A DNA stretch of 63,271 nt from Oscillospiraceae bacterium (GTDB lineage: Bacteria; Bacillota; Clostridia; Oscillospirales; UBA929). Position numbers and translations under genes: made by a program. The notes under the pieces were generated by a model that was given only the letters and a program-made list of their open reading frames with translations, did not search any database and was not told where the DNA came from. The stretch covers positions 1 through 63,271 of the forward strand of contig WRAI01000009.1 of assembly GCA_009780275.1 (NCBI GenBank), given 5' to 3'. Shown here in pieces: positions 43,537 to 53,136 of the stretch (position 1 is the stretch's first letter; every line of letters begins with the position of its first letter).

Positions 43537-44031
43537 TTATTTATATTTTGCCAAAATGCCGTCGACATCGTCGAGCGTAAGACGACCGTATACGTTGCCA
43601 TCGATAATCATCAGTGGTGCGAGTCCACAAGCGCCAACGCAACGTACACCTTCGATAGAAAACAGCCCGTCATCGCTCACTTGGCCGGCTTTGCAGCCTA
43701 AGTTGGCCTCCACGCGGTCAAGCAAGTTTTGTGCACCCTTGACGTAGCAAGGTGTGCCCATACATACGTTAACTTGATGCTTGCCTTTGGGATCGGTGGA
43801 AAACTGTGCATAGAACGATACAACGCCATATAACTCCGACACAGATACATCAATTTCCTCACTGATGATATGCAATACTTGCTCGGGCAGATAGCCGTAA
43901 ATTTCTTGTGCCTCTTGCAAGATAGGCATGACAAGCCCCGGTGTTGATCTGTGCTTGTCAATCATGGCACGCAGCTCTTTTTCTTGCTCGGGCGTGCCTT
44001 TGAACGGTGCGGTGGTTTTTCTGTTTGGCAT
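43537..44031 (-). CDS. hydC: Bifurcating hydrogenase subunit HydC (NuoE-like)
   Basis: A 164-residue thioredoxin-like 2Fe-2S protein of the NuoE family. Ligands are in VCMGTPCYVKGA and CVGACGLAPLM. The N-terminal helical part (MPILQEAQEIYGYLPEQVLH) is the family norm. AAGGAG lies seven bases before the ATG. It is the first gene of the hydrogenase operon and ends 19 bases before hydB. Confidence 0.95.
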   Translation of the reverse strand: MPNRKTTAPFKGTPEQEKELRAMIDKHRSTPGLVMPILQEAQEIYGYLPEQVLHIISEEIDVSVSELYGVVSFYAQFSTDPKGKHQVNVCMGTPCYVKGAQNLLDRVEANLGCKAGQVSDDGLFSIEGVRCVGACGLAPLMIIDGNVYGRLTLDDVDGILAKYK

Positions 44032-44069
44032 AATCCTTCTCCTTTATCTCTCTTTATTCAAACGGTCTA

Positions 44070-44098
44070 ATTGTAACACAAAATGACATGATATGCAA
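44070..44098 (-). promoter_or_regulatory. Promoter of the hydrogenase operon
   Basis: Minus strand TTGCAT (44093-44098), 17-base spacer, TACAAT (44070-44075), about 40 bp upstream of hydC. Confidence 0.7.
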
Positions 44099-44153
44099 GT
44101 CTAAAATACATGTAAACGCATTTAAAGTTTTTGGAAATTTACAAATTGTTATA

Positions 44154-44182
44154 TTGACAAACACCAGTATGCATGATACGAT
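44154..44182 (+). promoter_or_regulatory. Promoter of the ABC exporter pair
   Basis: TTGACA (44154-44159), 17-base spacer, TACGAT (44177-44182), 80 bp before the first exporter gene. A 7-bp inverted repeat (ATTTCTA at 44228, TAGAAAT at 44245) lies in the leader just before the ribosome-binding site. Confidence 0.65.
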
Positions 44183-44264
44183 AAACACAATGATACAGCG
44201 TGAAAAATTTAGGACCTCAGAACAGTGATTTCTAACACACTACATAGAAATTAGGAGACCACTT

Positions 44265-46067
44265 ATGCAGCCCAAACGTTATTTGACTGCCCGAAAATAC
44301 ACATTGTTCGATTGTATTCGGCTGCCATTTGCTTATATACCCGGACTGACATCAATTATTACACTGTATCATATTGTGCAGGCGTTAACGCCTGCACTTA
44401 CCATTGTTGTGATGGCCAACTTCATTGATACGGCATCGTCGATTATAGCTGATTCGCAACCGTTCAGTCATATATACTTCCCCTTGGGGTTACTGCTTGC
44501 CATTCAAGCATATCCGAGGCTTATAGACTTTTTCCTCAATTTTGTGACGTATAAAATTCCACTGAAATTGCGGGCGACATTGCGCCTCGAAATTTTTGAA
44601 AAGCGTGCGGCCGTCGACTACCAATATATTGAAAGTCCAGAGTCATTGGATGCTTTGTCGCGTGTTATTCAAGACCCAGAATTTGAAGTGATTTACGGCT
44701 ATTACAGATTTGCAAATATCACTAATATGAGTATTAGGATTGTCTCAATTTTATTGATTTTTGCATTGCAAGTCTGGTATTCTGTGCCTATTATTTTGGT
44801 AGCCTCTGCGCCATTGTTGCTTATAGCCAAACGGGCGGGCAAAAAGGCTTATGATGCTGAAAAAGAGTGCTCACCGTATGACCGCCGCTGGAATTACTAC
44901 AGTTATGTACTGAATAATCGCGAAGGTGTGCTGGAACGTACGTTGTTTGGATATAGTGAAGCAATTGGTCATAAAGCCGTTGAAAATTTTACAGTGGCAC
45001 ATAATATACGCCGCCATACACAAAAGTTGAATTTAATTAGGCACCATACAGGCGGAATTATTACGGCGGTTATCGTCTTTACAATCATAGCGACGCTGAT
45101 TGGGCCGGTGCAAGCAGGTGTTGTAAGCATTGGTACTTTTATCGCGTTGGTTACGGCAGGCAACAGTCTTGCGCCTTTGATTAGTTGGGAACTCCCTTGG
45201 CAGGTTAAAGATTTAGCCCGAAAGCGTGAATTTTTTCGTGATTTGACTACTGTTATGAATTTTAAGGAAACAAGCGGCGGACTGGAATTTCCGGCATCGC
45301 CGCCTGTGGACTTTGAAAGTTTAGAGTTTCGCAATGTACGCTTTTCCTATCCTGAAATGGAAGCAATTATCCTTGACGGTATTAATTTTACGCTAAAAAA
45401 AGGAAAGCTCTATGCGCTTGTGGGCATCAATGGCTCTGGAAAGACGACGATTACTAAGTTGATCACTGGTTTGTATGATAATTTTGAGGGCGACATTTTG
45501 ATTAATGGCATTTCTATTCGTGAGTATTCGCAAGCGCAATTAAAGTCATTATACAGTGTTGTATTTCAGGATTTTGCCAAATATCCCGTGAGTTTGCGCG
45601 ATAATATCACGTATGGTCGGGCAGCTAACCCTAATTGTACTGACGCTGAATGGCAACACGTGCTTGCATTTATTGCACTTGACGACGCGTCGGACAAGTT
45701 ACCCAAAGGCATTGATACGCCGTTGGGTAAAGTCAAGCAAGATGGTGTTGACTTGTCTGGTGGCGAATGGCAACGTGTGGCGATGGCACGCTCAATGATG
45801 AGTCTTGCACCGTTTAAAATTCTGGATGAACCGACGGCTTCGCTTGACCCATTGAGCGAGAGTCGTGTGTATGGCGAATTCGAGACGCTAAGTGCAGGAA
45901 AAACAACACTCTTTATCAGTCATCGGCTAGGTTCGACAAAGTTAGCTGATGAAATCTTGGTAATCGATAAAGGCAAGCTTATCGAGCAGGGGAGCCATGC
46001 GGAACTCATGATGAGAAAAGGGCTGTATGCCGAGATGTTCGAGAGCCAGAAAGGCTGGTATGAATGA
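44265..46067 (+). CDS. ABC exporter, fused permease-ATPase, first half
   Basis: A 600-residue half-transporter with an N-terminal six-helix membrane domain and a C-terminal ATPase. Walker A is GINGSGKTT, the signature is LSGGEWQRVAMARSM, Walker B is ILDEPTASLDP and the switch is LFISHRLGS. AGGAG lies upstream. Its stop overlaps the start of the second half-transporter by four bases (ATGA), so the two are translated together and should form a heterodimer. No peptidase C39 domain, and no precursor peptide or modification gene that I can recognise is beside it, so the substrate (drug, lipid or peptide) is open. Confidence 0.88.
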   Translation: MQPKRYLTARKYTLFDCIRLPFAYIPGLTSIITLYHIVQALTPALTIVVMANFIDTASSIIADSQPFSHIYFPLGLLLAIQAYPRLIDFFLNFVTYKIPLKLRATLRLEIFEKRAAVDYQYIESPESLDALSRVIQDPEFEVIYGYYRFANITNMSIRIVSILLIFALQVWYSVPIILVASAPLLLIAKRAGKKAYDAEKECSPYDRRWNYYSYVLNNREGVLERTLFGYSEAIGHKAVENFTVAHNIRRHTQKLNLIRHHTGGIITAVIVFTIIATLIGPVQAGVVSIGTFIALVTAGNSLAPLISWELPWQVKDLARKREFFRDLTTVMNFKETSGGLEFPASPPVDFESLEFRNVRFSYPEMEAIILDGINFTLKKGKLYALVGINGSGKTTITKLITGLYDNFEGDILINGISIREYSQAQLKSLYSVVFQDFAKYPVSLRDNITYGRAANPNCTDAEWQHVLAFIALDDASDKLPKGIDTPLGKVKQDGVDLSGGEWQRVAMARSMMSLAPFKILDEPTASLDPLSESRVYGEFETLSAGKTTLFISHRLGSTKLADEILVIDKGKLIEQGSHAELMMRKGLYAEMFESQKGWYE

Positions 46068-47839
46068 AGGGCAAAACAAAAAAACTTTCTTTCTTTGCGA
46101 CATACAGCTATGTGTTTATGGATTTAATCCGCGCAAAGCCGGTTATTTCTATCGTCCGTGCAACAATGGATACGTTGGGGGCAGCTTTTTCAGTGCTTTC
46201 AATTGTGCTTGCGGCGATGTTGTTTGAAAACATTGAGGCGTCGCTTACGCCGGGGGCGGGCACTTCTGTTGCTCTCCTTTTGTTGTTGGCGATTTTCGGC
46301 ATTATGGTCATTAATGTTGTCAATCAAGGCATTGGCGATTATCTGCACGACCAAAGAAATTTACATTACCAGCGATACAGTAATGTAAAAATGCTCAGAA
46401 AGTCGGCATCAATCGACCCGCTGTTGTATGAAGACCCCAAGTTGTTTGATGAGATGGTCAAGGCCCAAGAAGGGCTAAATTATAGCGCATGGCTGGGCAC
46501 CAACATCTTTTCGATTTTGTTTTATAACATTCCGTATTTTATTCTATTTGGCATATTTCTCTTTTCGCTTGAGCCTATCTTTGTGCTGTCGCTTTCCTTT
46601 ACATTGGTTCCGGCGTTTTTGTCACAGTTTATACGAATGCGTATTAACACTAAATTGCAAGATGAATTGGCACCTGTCAACCGTGAATACTGGTCGTATG
46701 AGGAAATGACATGCAGCCGTGAATTCTTTAAGGAAACGCGGATTCTCGGCATTTTTCCAAACTTTAAGAATATGTATATGTTTTTGATTAAGCTGTTAAA
46801 TCAAAAGCAGTGGAAGGCAGAGTCGAAAAACTTATGGATTGAGCTTGGTACGGGCGCATTGTCATTGGCAGGCTTTATAAGCTGCATTATTATGCTGTTT
46901 TTTGCCTTATTCAATGGGCAGGTCAGCATTGGGGCATTTGCCGCTGTTTTCGGCGCGCTCGGCGGCTTGTTCAGTATGATGGAGGACTTTGCGCGTTGGC
47001 AACTTGGCACTATGATTCATTATTTTGGCGTGGTCCGAAATTATGTGACCTTTATGAAACTACCTGAAAGAGAGCCGGCTGAGATATCCGAAAAAGGTGA
47101 CATTGTTTTTGAAGATACCAGCTTTATTTACCCTAACAGTGAGCATTTAGCATTACAGAATGTAAATTTGACAATTAAAGAGGGTGAGACGCTTGCCATT
47201 GTTGGTGAAAATGGCGCGGGAAAATCGACCTTAATTAAGCTGTTACTGGGCATTTATACACCGACTAAAGGACGAGTTACAAGAGGCGGTCATGACGTAA
47301 GTGCTATTGGTACTTCGCCAGTTTCTGCCGTGTTTCAAAACTATCAACGCTACATGATGACGCTTAGTGAAAATATTGATATCAGCGACAGCGTGCTTAA
47401 TGACAATGTGCGCCAAATTGAGAGTGTACATGCTGCTGACTTACCGCTCGATGATGTGAATGTATTTCCGGAGGGTATGATGACAATGCTGAGTCGAGAG
47501 TTTGAGGGGGTTGACTTGTCGGGCGGTCAGTGGCAACGTGTGGCCTTGGCACGTGGCTTGTATCGCCGGCATAATATGATTGTTCTCGACGAACCGACGG
47601 CGGCCATTGACCCATTGGAAGAAACGCGCATCTATAAAAAGTTCGGTGCTTTAGCCAAGGGCAAGACGGCCGTTGTTGTGACGCATCGATTGGGGTCGGC
47701 GCGCATTGCCGATAGGATTATCGTAATGAAAGACGGCGAAATCGCAGAAGAGGGCAAGCATGAAAATTTGCTTTTGCAAAATGGTGTTTACGCTAAGATG
47801 TTTTATGCCCAATCGGAGTGGTATGAGCGTGTAGAATGA
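46064..47839 (+). CDS. ABC exporter, fused permease-ATPase, second half
   Basis: A 591-residue partner of the preceding protein. Membrane helices include ISIVRATMDTLGAAFSVLSI and the GTGALSLAGFISCIIMLFFA segment. The ATPase has Walker A GENGAGKST, signature LSGGQWQRVALARGL, Walker B IVLDEPTAAIDP with the catalytic Glu, and switch VVVTHRLGS. Both halves keep the catalytic Glu, so neither ATP site is obviously degenerate. Its stop lies 30 bp from the end of the convergent vWA gene. Confidence 0.88.
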   Translation: MKGKTKKLSFFATYSYVFMDLIRAKPVISIVRATMDTLGAAFSVLSIVLAAMLFENIEASLTPGAGTSVALLLLLAIFGIMVINVVNQGIGDYLHDQRNLHYQRYSNVKMLRKSASIDPLLYEDPKLFDEMVKAQEGLNYSAWLGTNIFSILFYNIPYFILFGIFLFSLEPIFVLSLSFTLVPAFLSQFIRMRINTKLQDELAPVNREYWSYEEMTCSREFFKETRILGIFPNFKNMYMFLIKLLNQKQWKAESKNLWIELGTGALSLAGFISCIIMLFFALFNGQVSIGAFAAVFGALGGLFSMMEDFARWQLGTMIHYFGVVRNYVTFMKLPEREPAEISEKGDIVFEDTSFIYPNSEHLALQNVNLTIKEGETLAIVGENGAGKSTLIKLLLGIYTPTKGRVTRGGHDVSAIGTSPVSAVFQNYQRYMMTLSENIDISDSVLNDNVRQIESVHAADLPLDDVNVFPEGMMTMLSREFEGVDLSGGQWQRVALARGLYRRHNMIVLDEPTAAIDPLEETRIYKKFGALAKGKTAVVVTHRLGSARIADRIIVMKDGEIAEEGKHENLLLQNGVYAKMFYAQSEWYERVE

Positions 47840-47869
47840 TGCAGATGAGATGTACTCTATGAATCTATG

Positions 47870-48943
47870 CTATCTCAATGCGTCGGCCAGTATCTCGGGT
47901 AATTTTTGGGGTGTACATGCAAAGCATGGAATGCCCAGCGCGGCAATGTGCTTAGCAGTTGCTTCATCGTAAGCCGGTGCGCCGCTGTCACTAAGTGCTG
48001 TCATAACAAGTACTTTAACGCCGTTGCGGTGCAGATGCTCTAATTGCGCCAATAACTGTGATCGGTTGCCGCCCTCATATAAGTCGGTAAGTAAGATGAG
48101 TAGTGTTTCTTCCGGATTTTCTATCCATTGACGGCAGTGTTTGACGCAATTGTTAATGTCTGTGCCGCCGCCGAGTTGCACGCCTAAGAGCATATCGACT
48201 GGATCATTGGCGCATAATTCTGTGAAGTTGTGTACCGCGGTGTCAAAGGTGACAACGTGTGTTTTTGTACTTGCCATTGATGCCAAAATGCTGCCGCAGA
48301 TTGAGCCATAGATAACCGACTCGGCCATTGAACCCGATTGGTCGATACCCAAAATGACAGTCCATTGTTTGCGGCGATTGGTGCGGTCGTAAAAATATAT
48401 GCGCTCGGGTATAATGCGGCGGGCTTGCGGGTCGTAGTGTTTTATATTTTTACGTGCCGTGCGCTGCCAGTCGATGTCGCGAGCTGTTGGATTGTGGCTG
48501 TTGCGGTTGATAGTGGCGTGGACAGCATGTTGCAGGTCGTCTTGTAGACGCTCATTGATGTCGTCTGCCACGGCTTGTATAACAGATCGCGCAATGGCTT
48601 TGGATTTATCGGGGATGTTATGGCGCAGGCGCATCAGCGTAGCGGCGATGTTGAGGTCAGGCTTGACAGCGGCGAGTGTCTCAGGCTCAAGCAGTAGTTG
48701 GGTGAGATTTTTGCGCTCTATGCCGTCATGTTGTATGACGCTGACAACATCATTGGGGAAGAGATTTCGAATATCTGTCAGCCATTGCGTCACAGCAGGT
48801 GCGCTATGGTCTAAACTGGCATCTTGGCTGTTGTAGACGACGGACAGGGCACGGTCGAGAGCAGTGTTTTGGGGTGTGGGATCAGGCAGGCCTTCGACGT
48901 CATTGCCGAGAATCAGGCGCCAGCGAGTTTGCAGATTTGTCAT
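47870..48943 (-). CDS. vWA-domain protein of the MoxR-vWA-SWIM system
   Basis: A 358-residue protein. The start MTNLQTRWRLILGNDVEGLP at 48943 overlaps the stop of the DUF5682 gene by four bases. The C-terminal half is a von Willebrand A domain with a complete metal site: DQSGSM, the Thr of GGGTDINNC, and the Asp of LILLTDLYEGG. The N-terminal half is a helical region conserved in vWA partners of MoxR ATPases. In such pairs the vWA protein is thought to bind a target and present it to the AAA+ ring. Last gene of the operon. Confidence 0.88.
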   Translation of the reverse strand: MTNLQTRWRLILGNDVEGLPDPTPQNTALDRALSVVYNSQDASLDHSAPAVTQWLTDIRNLFPNDVVSVIQHDGIERKNLTQLLLEPETLAAVKPDLNIAATLMRLRHNIPDKSKAIARSVIQAVADDINERLQDDLQHAVHATINRNSHNPTARDIDWQRTARKNIKHYDPQARRIIPERIYFYDRTNRRKQWTVILGIDQSGSMAESVIYGSICGSILASMASTKTHVVTFDTAVHNFTELCANDPVDMLLGVQLGGGTDINNCVKHCRQWIENPEETLLILLTDLYEGGNRSQLLAQLEHLHRNGVKVLVMTALSDSGAPAYDEATAKHIAALGIPCFACTPQKLPEILADALR

Positions 48944-51120
48944 AGGCTGTACTCCTCGAAATTGAAGTCGTTGGTTAATAATTCTTGTGACATTATGTAT
49001 TCGACAGCATCGTCCGAAACGCACCAAATTTCCCCTAAATGTTGCCAAATATTGCGTCGCTCTTGGCGCGAAAAGTTGGAAAAAGTGCGGCGAAGAACGA
49101 CTAAGATCCGCAAAAAATCCTCATCTTGCAGGGTTTCAATGAGGGTGTTGAGCAGTTGCCAGAGCAGTGGGTTGAGCAATAGGGCGTAATGGTTGAGTGT
49201 CGCTAAGCCTTCGAACCATTGGGCGGCTTGCGGTGCTGGGGTGCCGACGGAGAGCCGGTGGTGCAGATGCATGTCGAGTGTTGCCTCATTGAGCTGCCCG
49301 ATGCTGAGTTGCACTGCTGTTGCGTAGCCGGCCAGTTGCGGGTTGATGTCATCGCGTTTGGTTAATTCACGCAGAGTTTCGTGCCATTGCGATATGTTGA
49401 CGATATCAGAATGTGTGTCGGCGGTTATATGCAAGGTGTGCAGAGCGCGTTGTAGGCGCGGGGCGGTATATGCATTGCAGCTGCATGCGGCAGGGGCTTG
49501 CAGCACAGCTCTGAGGAAAAGTTGCGCCAGCAAGTTGGATAACGGTGCAGCATCGACGCGGCGCAAACTGCCGTAGGTGATGGCGGCAGACATATCTTGC
49601 ACAGCGTTGGCCAGTGTGGGCAGATCATCATTGTCGATGGCGTATTCTGCCAACTGTTGCTGTGCTTGCCGCAGGGTGTCGGGCAATCCGCACAATGCTG
49701 ATTGTTGCAAAATGCGTGTGATGTCAGACACATCGCTGCATTCTGACAGTGACTCATGCAAGAAAATCAATGTTGCCTGCTCAATACTTGCACTGAGTAG
49801 GGAAGTTTCGACAAGTTCGACTTCGATGTCGGGTGACCATTGTAGCGTAAAAGTTTCTTTCCACGTGGCGTGGTGTTGGTGATTGGGCTTGGGCGCGGCG
49901 AACGAAACACCGAGCGTGTACAGGCGATGCAAGAAAAACGAGCGGCGCAGGTCTAACGGCTTGCGCAAATCCAGCGTCAATGTCCGTGCGGCGTCTGCGT
50001 GAAATTTTCCGAGTTTCAGTTGCCGCAGTTGGTGAGCAAAGTCGTTTTGCAATGCTGTGCGGGCGGTGTTAACGGGCAACTGTCCCATGGCTGTGCCGAT
50101 TTCGGCGTGGTGCATTGCCTCAGAAATAACGGACAGTTCGCCTTGGCCCAAGCAGGTAACGGCAGCGGCGCGCAAGTCTTGTAGCGTAGGCTGTTCGGCA
50201 TTGCGTAAGTCTGCTAATCGCCGCGCCAGTTGCACCGTGTCAATGATTTCAGCGGTTGAGCGTATGTTGCCTTGGTTGCGCAGTTGGCGGGTGACTTGGG
50301 TTAGGAATATAGTTGGTAGTTGTGTCAATGTGTTATTTTGTAGCGCTTGCCATAATAGCTGAAAATAGTGAGGGCTTTCGTTGCCGGCACCGTAGCCGCT
50401 TTGAGTTGACAGGCGCGAATAGGCGTAGGGCATGGCTGTTAATGCAGTTTCGAGTGCCGGCAACTGCGAGAGCTCTTGGTCGGTCATGCCGTCACCGTTG
50501 TACAAAGCGGGGGCGTGGTAGGCGCCGCAGACAACGACGATTTTATTATCGGGTATACCGGACTGCCGCGCCGCCGCAATTTGACGACGCATATAGGCTT
50601 CACGCACCAAGTTTATGGCGTTGGGCGGCTGGATTTTTCGTAACGTTTCGGCAAATTCCGATATGGCGAGGGCATAATCTTCGCTACTTGCGCAATGTTC
50701 AAAAACAGCTTCCCAATAGGCATTATAGTTGTCATAGCCGTTGCGGCGGGCAATATCGTGGTAAATGGCGTTGGGGTCTGTGCGGTCATTGTCGGACTGT
50801 TTGCCGTGTAGCGCACAAAAAATGCTTGACGGCAGGTCGATGTATTGTGCTGTCACGCCATTTGCGTGTGCCCAACGGATGGCAATGAGTTCGGGCGAAT
50901 AGTCGGCATAGGGCATGAGAATGGAGCGAATGGGCGGATCGATGGTGTAGGCCATGAGCGCGACGGGGGCGCGTGTCTCGCAGTGCGTCAGTGTGTCGAG
51001 ATGCGCCGTAGCGTCGTCAGGGCCTTCGATGAGTACGATTTGCGGTTGGACGGCATCAAGCAGGCGCGACAAATGGAACGCAGATGCAGGCGATAAGTGG
51101 CGGATGCCGAAGATTTGCAT
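48940..51120 (-). CDS. DUF5682 family protein
   Basis: A 726-residue protein starting MQIFGIRHLSPASAFHLSRL at 51120, two bases after the MoxR stop, with GGGAG upstream. The N-terminal domain (GIRHLSP, VLIEGPDDA, then VVVCGAYHAPAL near residue 215) resembles the TraB/EreA-like fold with conserved His and Glu residues that could bind metal or act in hydrolysis. The remainder is mostly helical with a low-complexity glutamine- and leucine-rich middle. DUF5682 proteins are found almost only beside MoxR-vWA pairs; enzymatic activity has not been established to my knowledge. Overlaps the vWA gene by four bases. Confidence 0.85.
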   Translation of the reverse strand: MQIFGIRHLSPASAFHLSRLLDAVQPQIVLIEGPDDATAHLDTLTHCETRAPVALMAYTIDPPIRSILMPYADYSPELIAIRWAHANGVTAQYIDLPSSIFCALHGKQSDNDRTDPNAIYHDIARRNGYDNYNAYWEAVFEHCASSEDYALAISEFAETLRKIQPPNAINLVREAYMRRQIAAARQSGIPDNKIVVVCGAYHAPALYNGDGMTDQELSQLPALETALTAMPYAYSRLSTQSGYGAGNESPHYFQLLWQALQNNTLTQLPTIFLTQVTRQLRNQGNIRSTAEIIDTVQLARRLADLRNAEQPTLQDLRAAAVTCLGQGELSVISEAMHHAEIGTAMGQLPVNTARTALQNDFAHQLRQLKLGKFHADAARTLTLDLRKPLDLRRSFFLHRLYTLGVSFAAPKPNHQHHATWKETFTLQWSPDIEVELVETSLLSASIEQATLIFLHESLSECSDVSDITRILQQSALCGLPDTLRQAQQQLAEYAIDNDDLPTLANAVQDMSAAITYGSLRRVDAAPLSNLLAQLFLRAVLQAPAACSCNAYTAPRLQRALHTLHITADTHSDIVNISQWHETLRELTKRDDINPQLAGYATAVQLSIGQLNEATLDMHLHHRLSVGTPAPQAAQWFEGLATLNHYALLLNPLLWQLLNTLIETLQDEDFLRILVVLRRTFSNFSRQERRNIWQHLGEIWCVSDDAVEYIMSQELLTNDFNFEEYSL

Positions 51121-51122
51121 GG

Positions 51123-52181
51123 CTACACCAACTCCCGGCACGCTGTGTATAAGGGCTTGTCACGGTGTTTTATAACAATGTCAAGATATTCTTTGAAAAT
51201 GGCCGCGTCTTGTTCTTCTTTGACAATGGCACCGTGGAGACCGGCAGCAAGGTCGCTATCATTGATATTACCGTCGCCGAAACCGCTTGACAGCGCCATA
51301 GCGTTAATGAGCAGGCTGATGGCCTCGGCGGTGGACATAGGGCTTGATGGCTGTTTGAATTTTTCTTTGTCGCTGGCACCGGCACGGAGCTCACGGAAGA
51401 TTTTGATGACTTTGGCAATGGTTTCGTCATTGGGCGGCTTCGCCGTTAAGGGTAGATGCTGTGATAGTTGTGCCACGCGGACAGTGACGATTTCTTGCTC
51501 GATTTGAGGTGTTTCAGGCGACGGCAGAATGACGGTGTTGAAACGGCGTTTGAGTGCCGCGGACATGGTGTGGATGCCGCGGTCACGGGTGTTTGCCGTG
51601 GCGATGATGTTGAAACCGCGGGCGGCTTGCACCGTTTGTGACAGCTCGGGTATGGGGAGTAATTTTTCGCTCATGATGCCAATCAGAGCATCTTGGACTT
51701 CACCGGCGCAACGCGAAATTTCTTCAAAACGAATCAGTCCGCCGTTTTCCATGGCGGTGTAGACAGGCGATTTGATAAGCGCATCGGGCGTTGGGCCGTT
51801 GGCGATGAGCATGGCATAGTTCCAGCCGTATTTAATTTGTGACTCATCGGTGCCCATGGTGCCTTGAATGACATTGGTGGACTGTCCGGTAATCGCGGCG
51901 CAAAGATGTTCGCTCAGCCACGATTTTGCTGTGCCGGGGTCGCCGGTGAGCAGCAGTCCGCGGTCGGTTTGCAGGGTGGCAATAGCAATTTCAACGAGGC
52001 GTTTGTGGCCGATGTACTTGGGTGTAATGTTTATATCGCCGCATTGGCCGCCTGTAATGTAGAGTAATACGGCGCGTGGCGAAAGGCGCCAACCGTATGG
52101 TTTTTCGGCACTGTCGTTGGCAACGAGTGCGTTTAATTCGGCCTGATATTGCTGCTCGGCTGGCAGGCGCAGCTGTGTCAT
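51123..52181 (-). CDS. MoxR-family AAA+ ATPase
   Basis: A 352-residue AAA+ ATPase. Walker A is LLTGDPGTAKSWLSEHL, Walker B is GLIRFEEISRC, sensor 1 is IIATANTRDRG, and the arginine pair ALKRRFNTV follows. KYIGHKRLVEIAIATLQ is the usual MoxR N-terminal box. Such ATPases act as remodelling rings with vWA partners. The start overlaps the HEAT-like gene by four bases (ATGA), and the stop lies two bases before the DUF5682 start. Confidence 0.92.
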   Translation of the reverse strand: MTQLRLPAEQQYQAELNALVANDSAEKPYGWRLSPRAVLLYITGGQCGDINITPKYIGHKRLVEIAIATLQTDRGLLLTGDPGTAKSWLSEHLCAAITGQSTNVIQGTMGTDESQIKYGWNYAMLIANGPTPDALIKSPVYTAMENGGLIRFEEISRCAGEVQDALIGIMSEKLLPIPELSQTVQAARGFNIIATANTRDRGIHTMSAALKRRFNTVILPSPETPQIEQEIVTVRVAQLSQHLPLTAKPPNDETIAKVIKIFRELRAGASDKEKFKQPSSPMSTAEAISLLINAMALSSGFGDGNINDSDLAAGLHGAIVKEEQDAAIFKEYLDIVIKHRDKPLYTACRELV

Positions 52182-53080
52182 GAGAAATTACCGCCTTTTG
52201 TAAAATTGGAGAAATCGGGGTGCTGGCGCGCATATTTGGGGAGTTTGAGGAGTTTGATGCAGCCGTCGAAGAGCGGGCGTTCATCTGAGATGATGTGTTT
52301 GCGTGTTGACTGCAGGATACGCAGTGCAGCTTTGTCGCCGCGTATGACTGTGGCGTTGAGCGCAGCGAGGCGTATGGATTTTTCATTGTCGAGCAGGCAG
52401 GTGTTTAGCAGTGGATGAAGCGTTTCGTATCGGCCCATCAGTGATACGGCGACGGTGCGGAGTTCGAGGCACGCAGATGTGTAAGTTTTCTTAATGAGCT
52501 TATCGCTGCTTTTTAATGCGTCCAGCACGCGAAGAATGATGGAATGGCGCGGATTTTGCGGGTTGAATTGCGGTTCGAGCAACGGCAGGCAAGCATTGTC
52601 TACGCTGCACAGCGCTTGTGCTGCAAGCATGGCGATGCCGTGTGAAGTATTGAGCAGGGCTTGACATAGTGGCGCAATGAGGCGAATGTCACGTAACTTT
52701 CCAGCATAGAAGGCTTCTTGCAATTGAGGCAGTTGCGCAGGGTCTTCAAGGGCGCGGCGTAAGGCTGCCAGTTGAGTATGAGGTAGGGGAGAGGAGAGTT
52801 TACAAGGCTTGCCACGCAATGGCTTGAAGTTTTCCAGAGATGCAAGGTATTCGGCTTGGGTGACGTTGACGGCCAATGCCAATGCTGAGGCTTGTAGTAT
52901 TGTAGCAGCGTCGGCGCACTGTCCCAATGACACTGCAAGTTTACCGTAGACGGGCACGCTTTGCCCTGCAGCTGTCAACTGTGCCGCGAGAGCTTGTAAT
53001 ATGGCGTCACCGCGCGCGCAATGAGCGCCGGCAAGTGTTATGCGGCGCAGCTCTGTTGTTGTGGCCTGGACGAGGGACAT
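52178..53080 (-). CDS. HEAT-like repeat protein of the MoxR-vWA system
   Basis: A 300-residue all-helical protein with repeated pairs such as IAPLCQALLNTSHGIAMLAA, RHSIILRVLDALKSSDKL and LLDNEKSIRLAALNATVIRG, matching HEAT or Armadillo repeats. AAGGAG lies before the ATG. In related operons an equivalent helical protein occupies this position between the SWIM and MoxR genes and is presumed to be an adaptor. I base this on repeat pattern and position, not on a family match. Confidence 0.75.
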   Translation of the reverse strand: MSLVQATTTELRRITLAGAHCARGDAILQALAAQLTAAGQSVPVYGKLAVSLGQCADAATILQASALALAVNVTQAEYLASLENFKPLRGKPCKLSSPLPHTQLAALRRALEDPAQLPQLQEAFYAGKLRDIRLIAPLCQALLNTSHGIAMLAAQALCSVDNACLPLLEPQFNPQNPRHSIILRVLDALKSSDKLIKKTYTSACLELRTVAVSLMGRYETLHPLLNTCLLDNEKSIRLAALNATVIRGDKAALRILQSTRKHIISDERPLFDGCIKLLKLPKYARQHPDFSNFTKGGNFS

Positions 53081-53136
53081 GAGATGGCTCCTTTTTAGTC
53101 ACGATGTAGCGTATATGCGGGATGCCCGAGTGGGAC

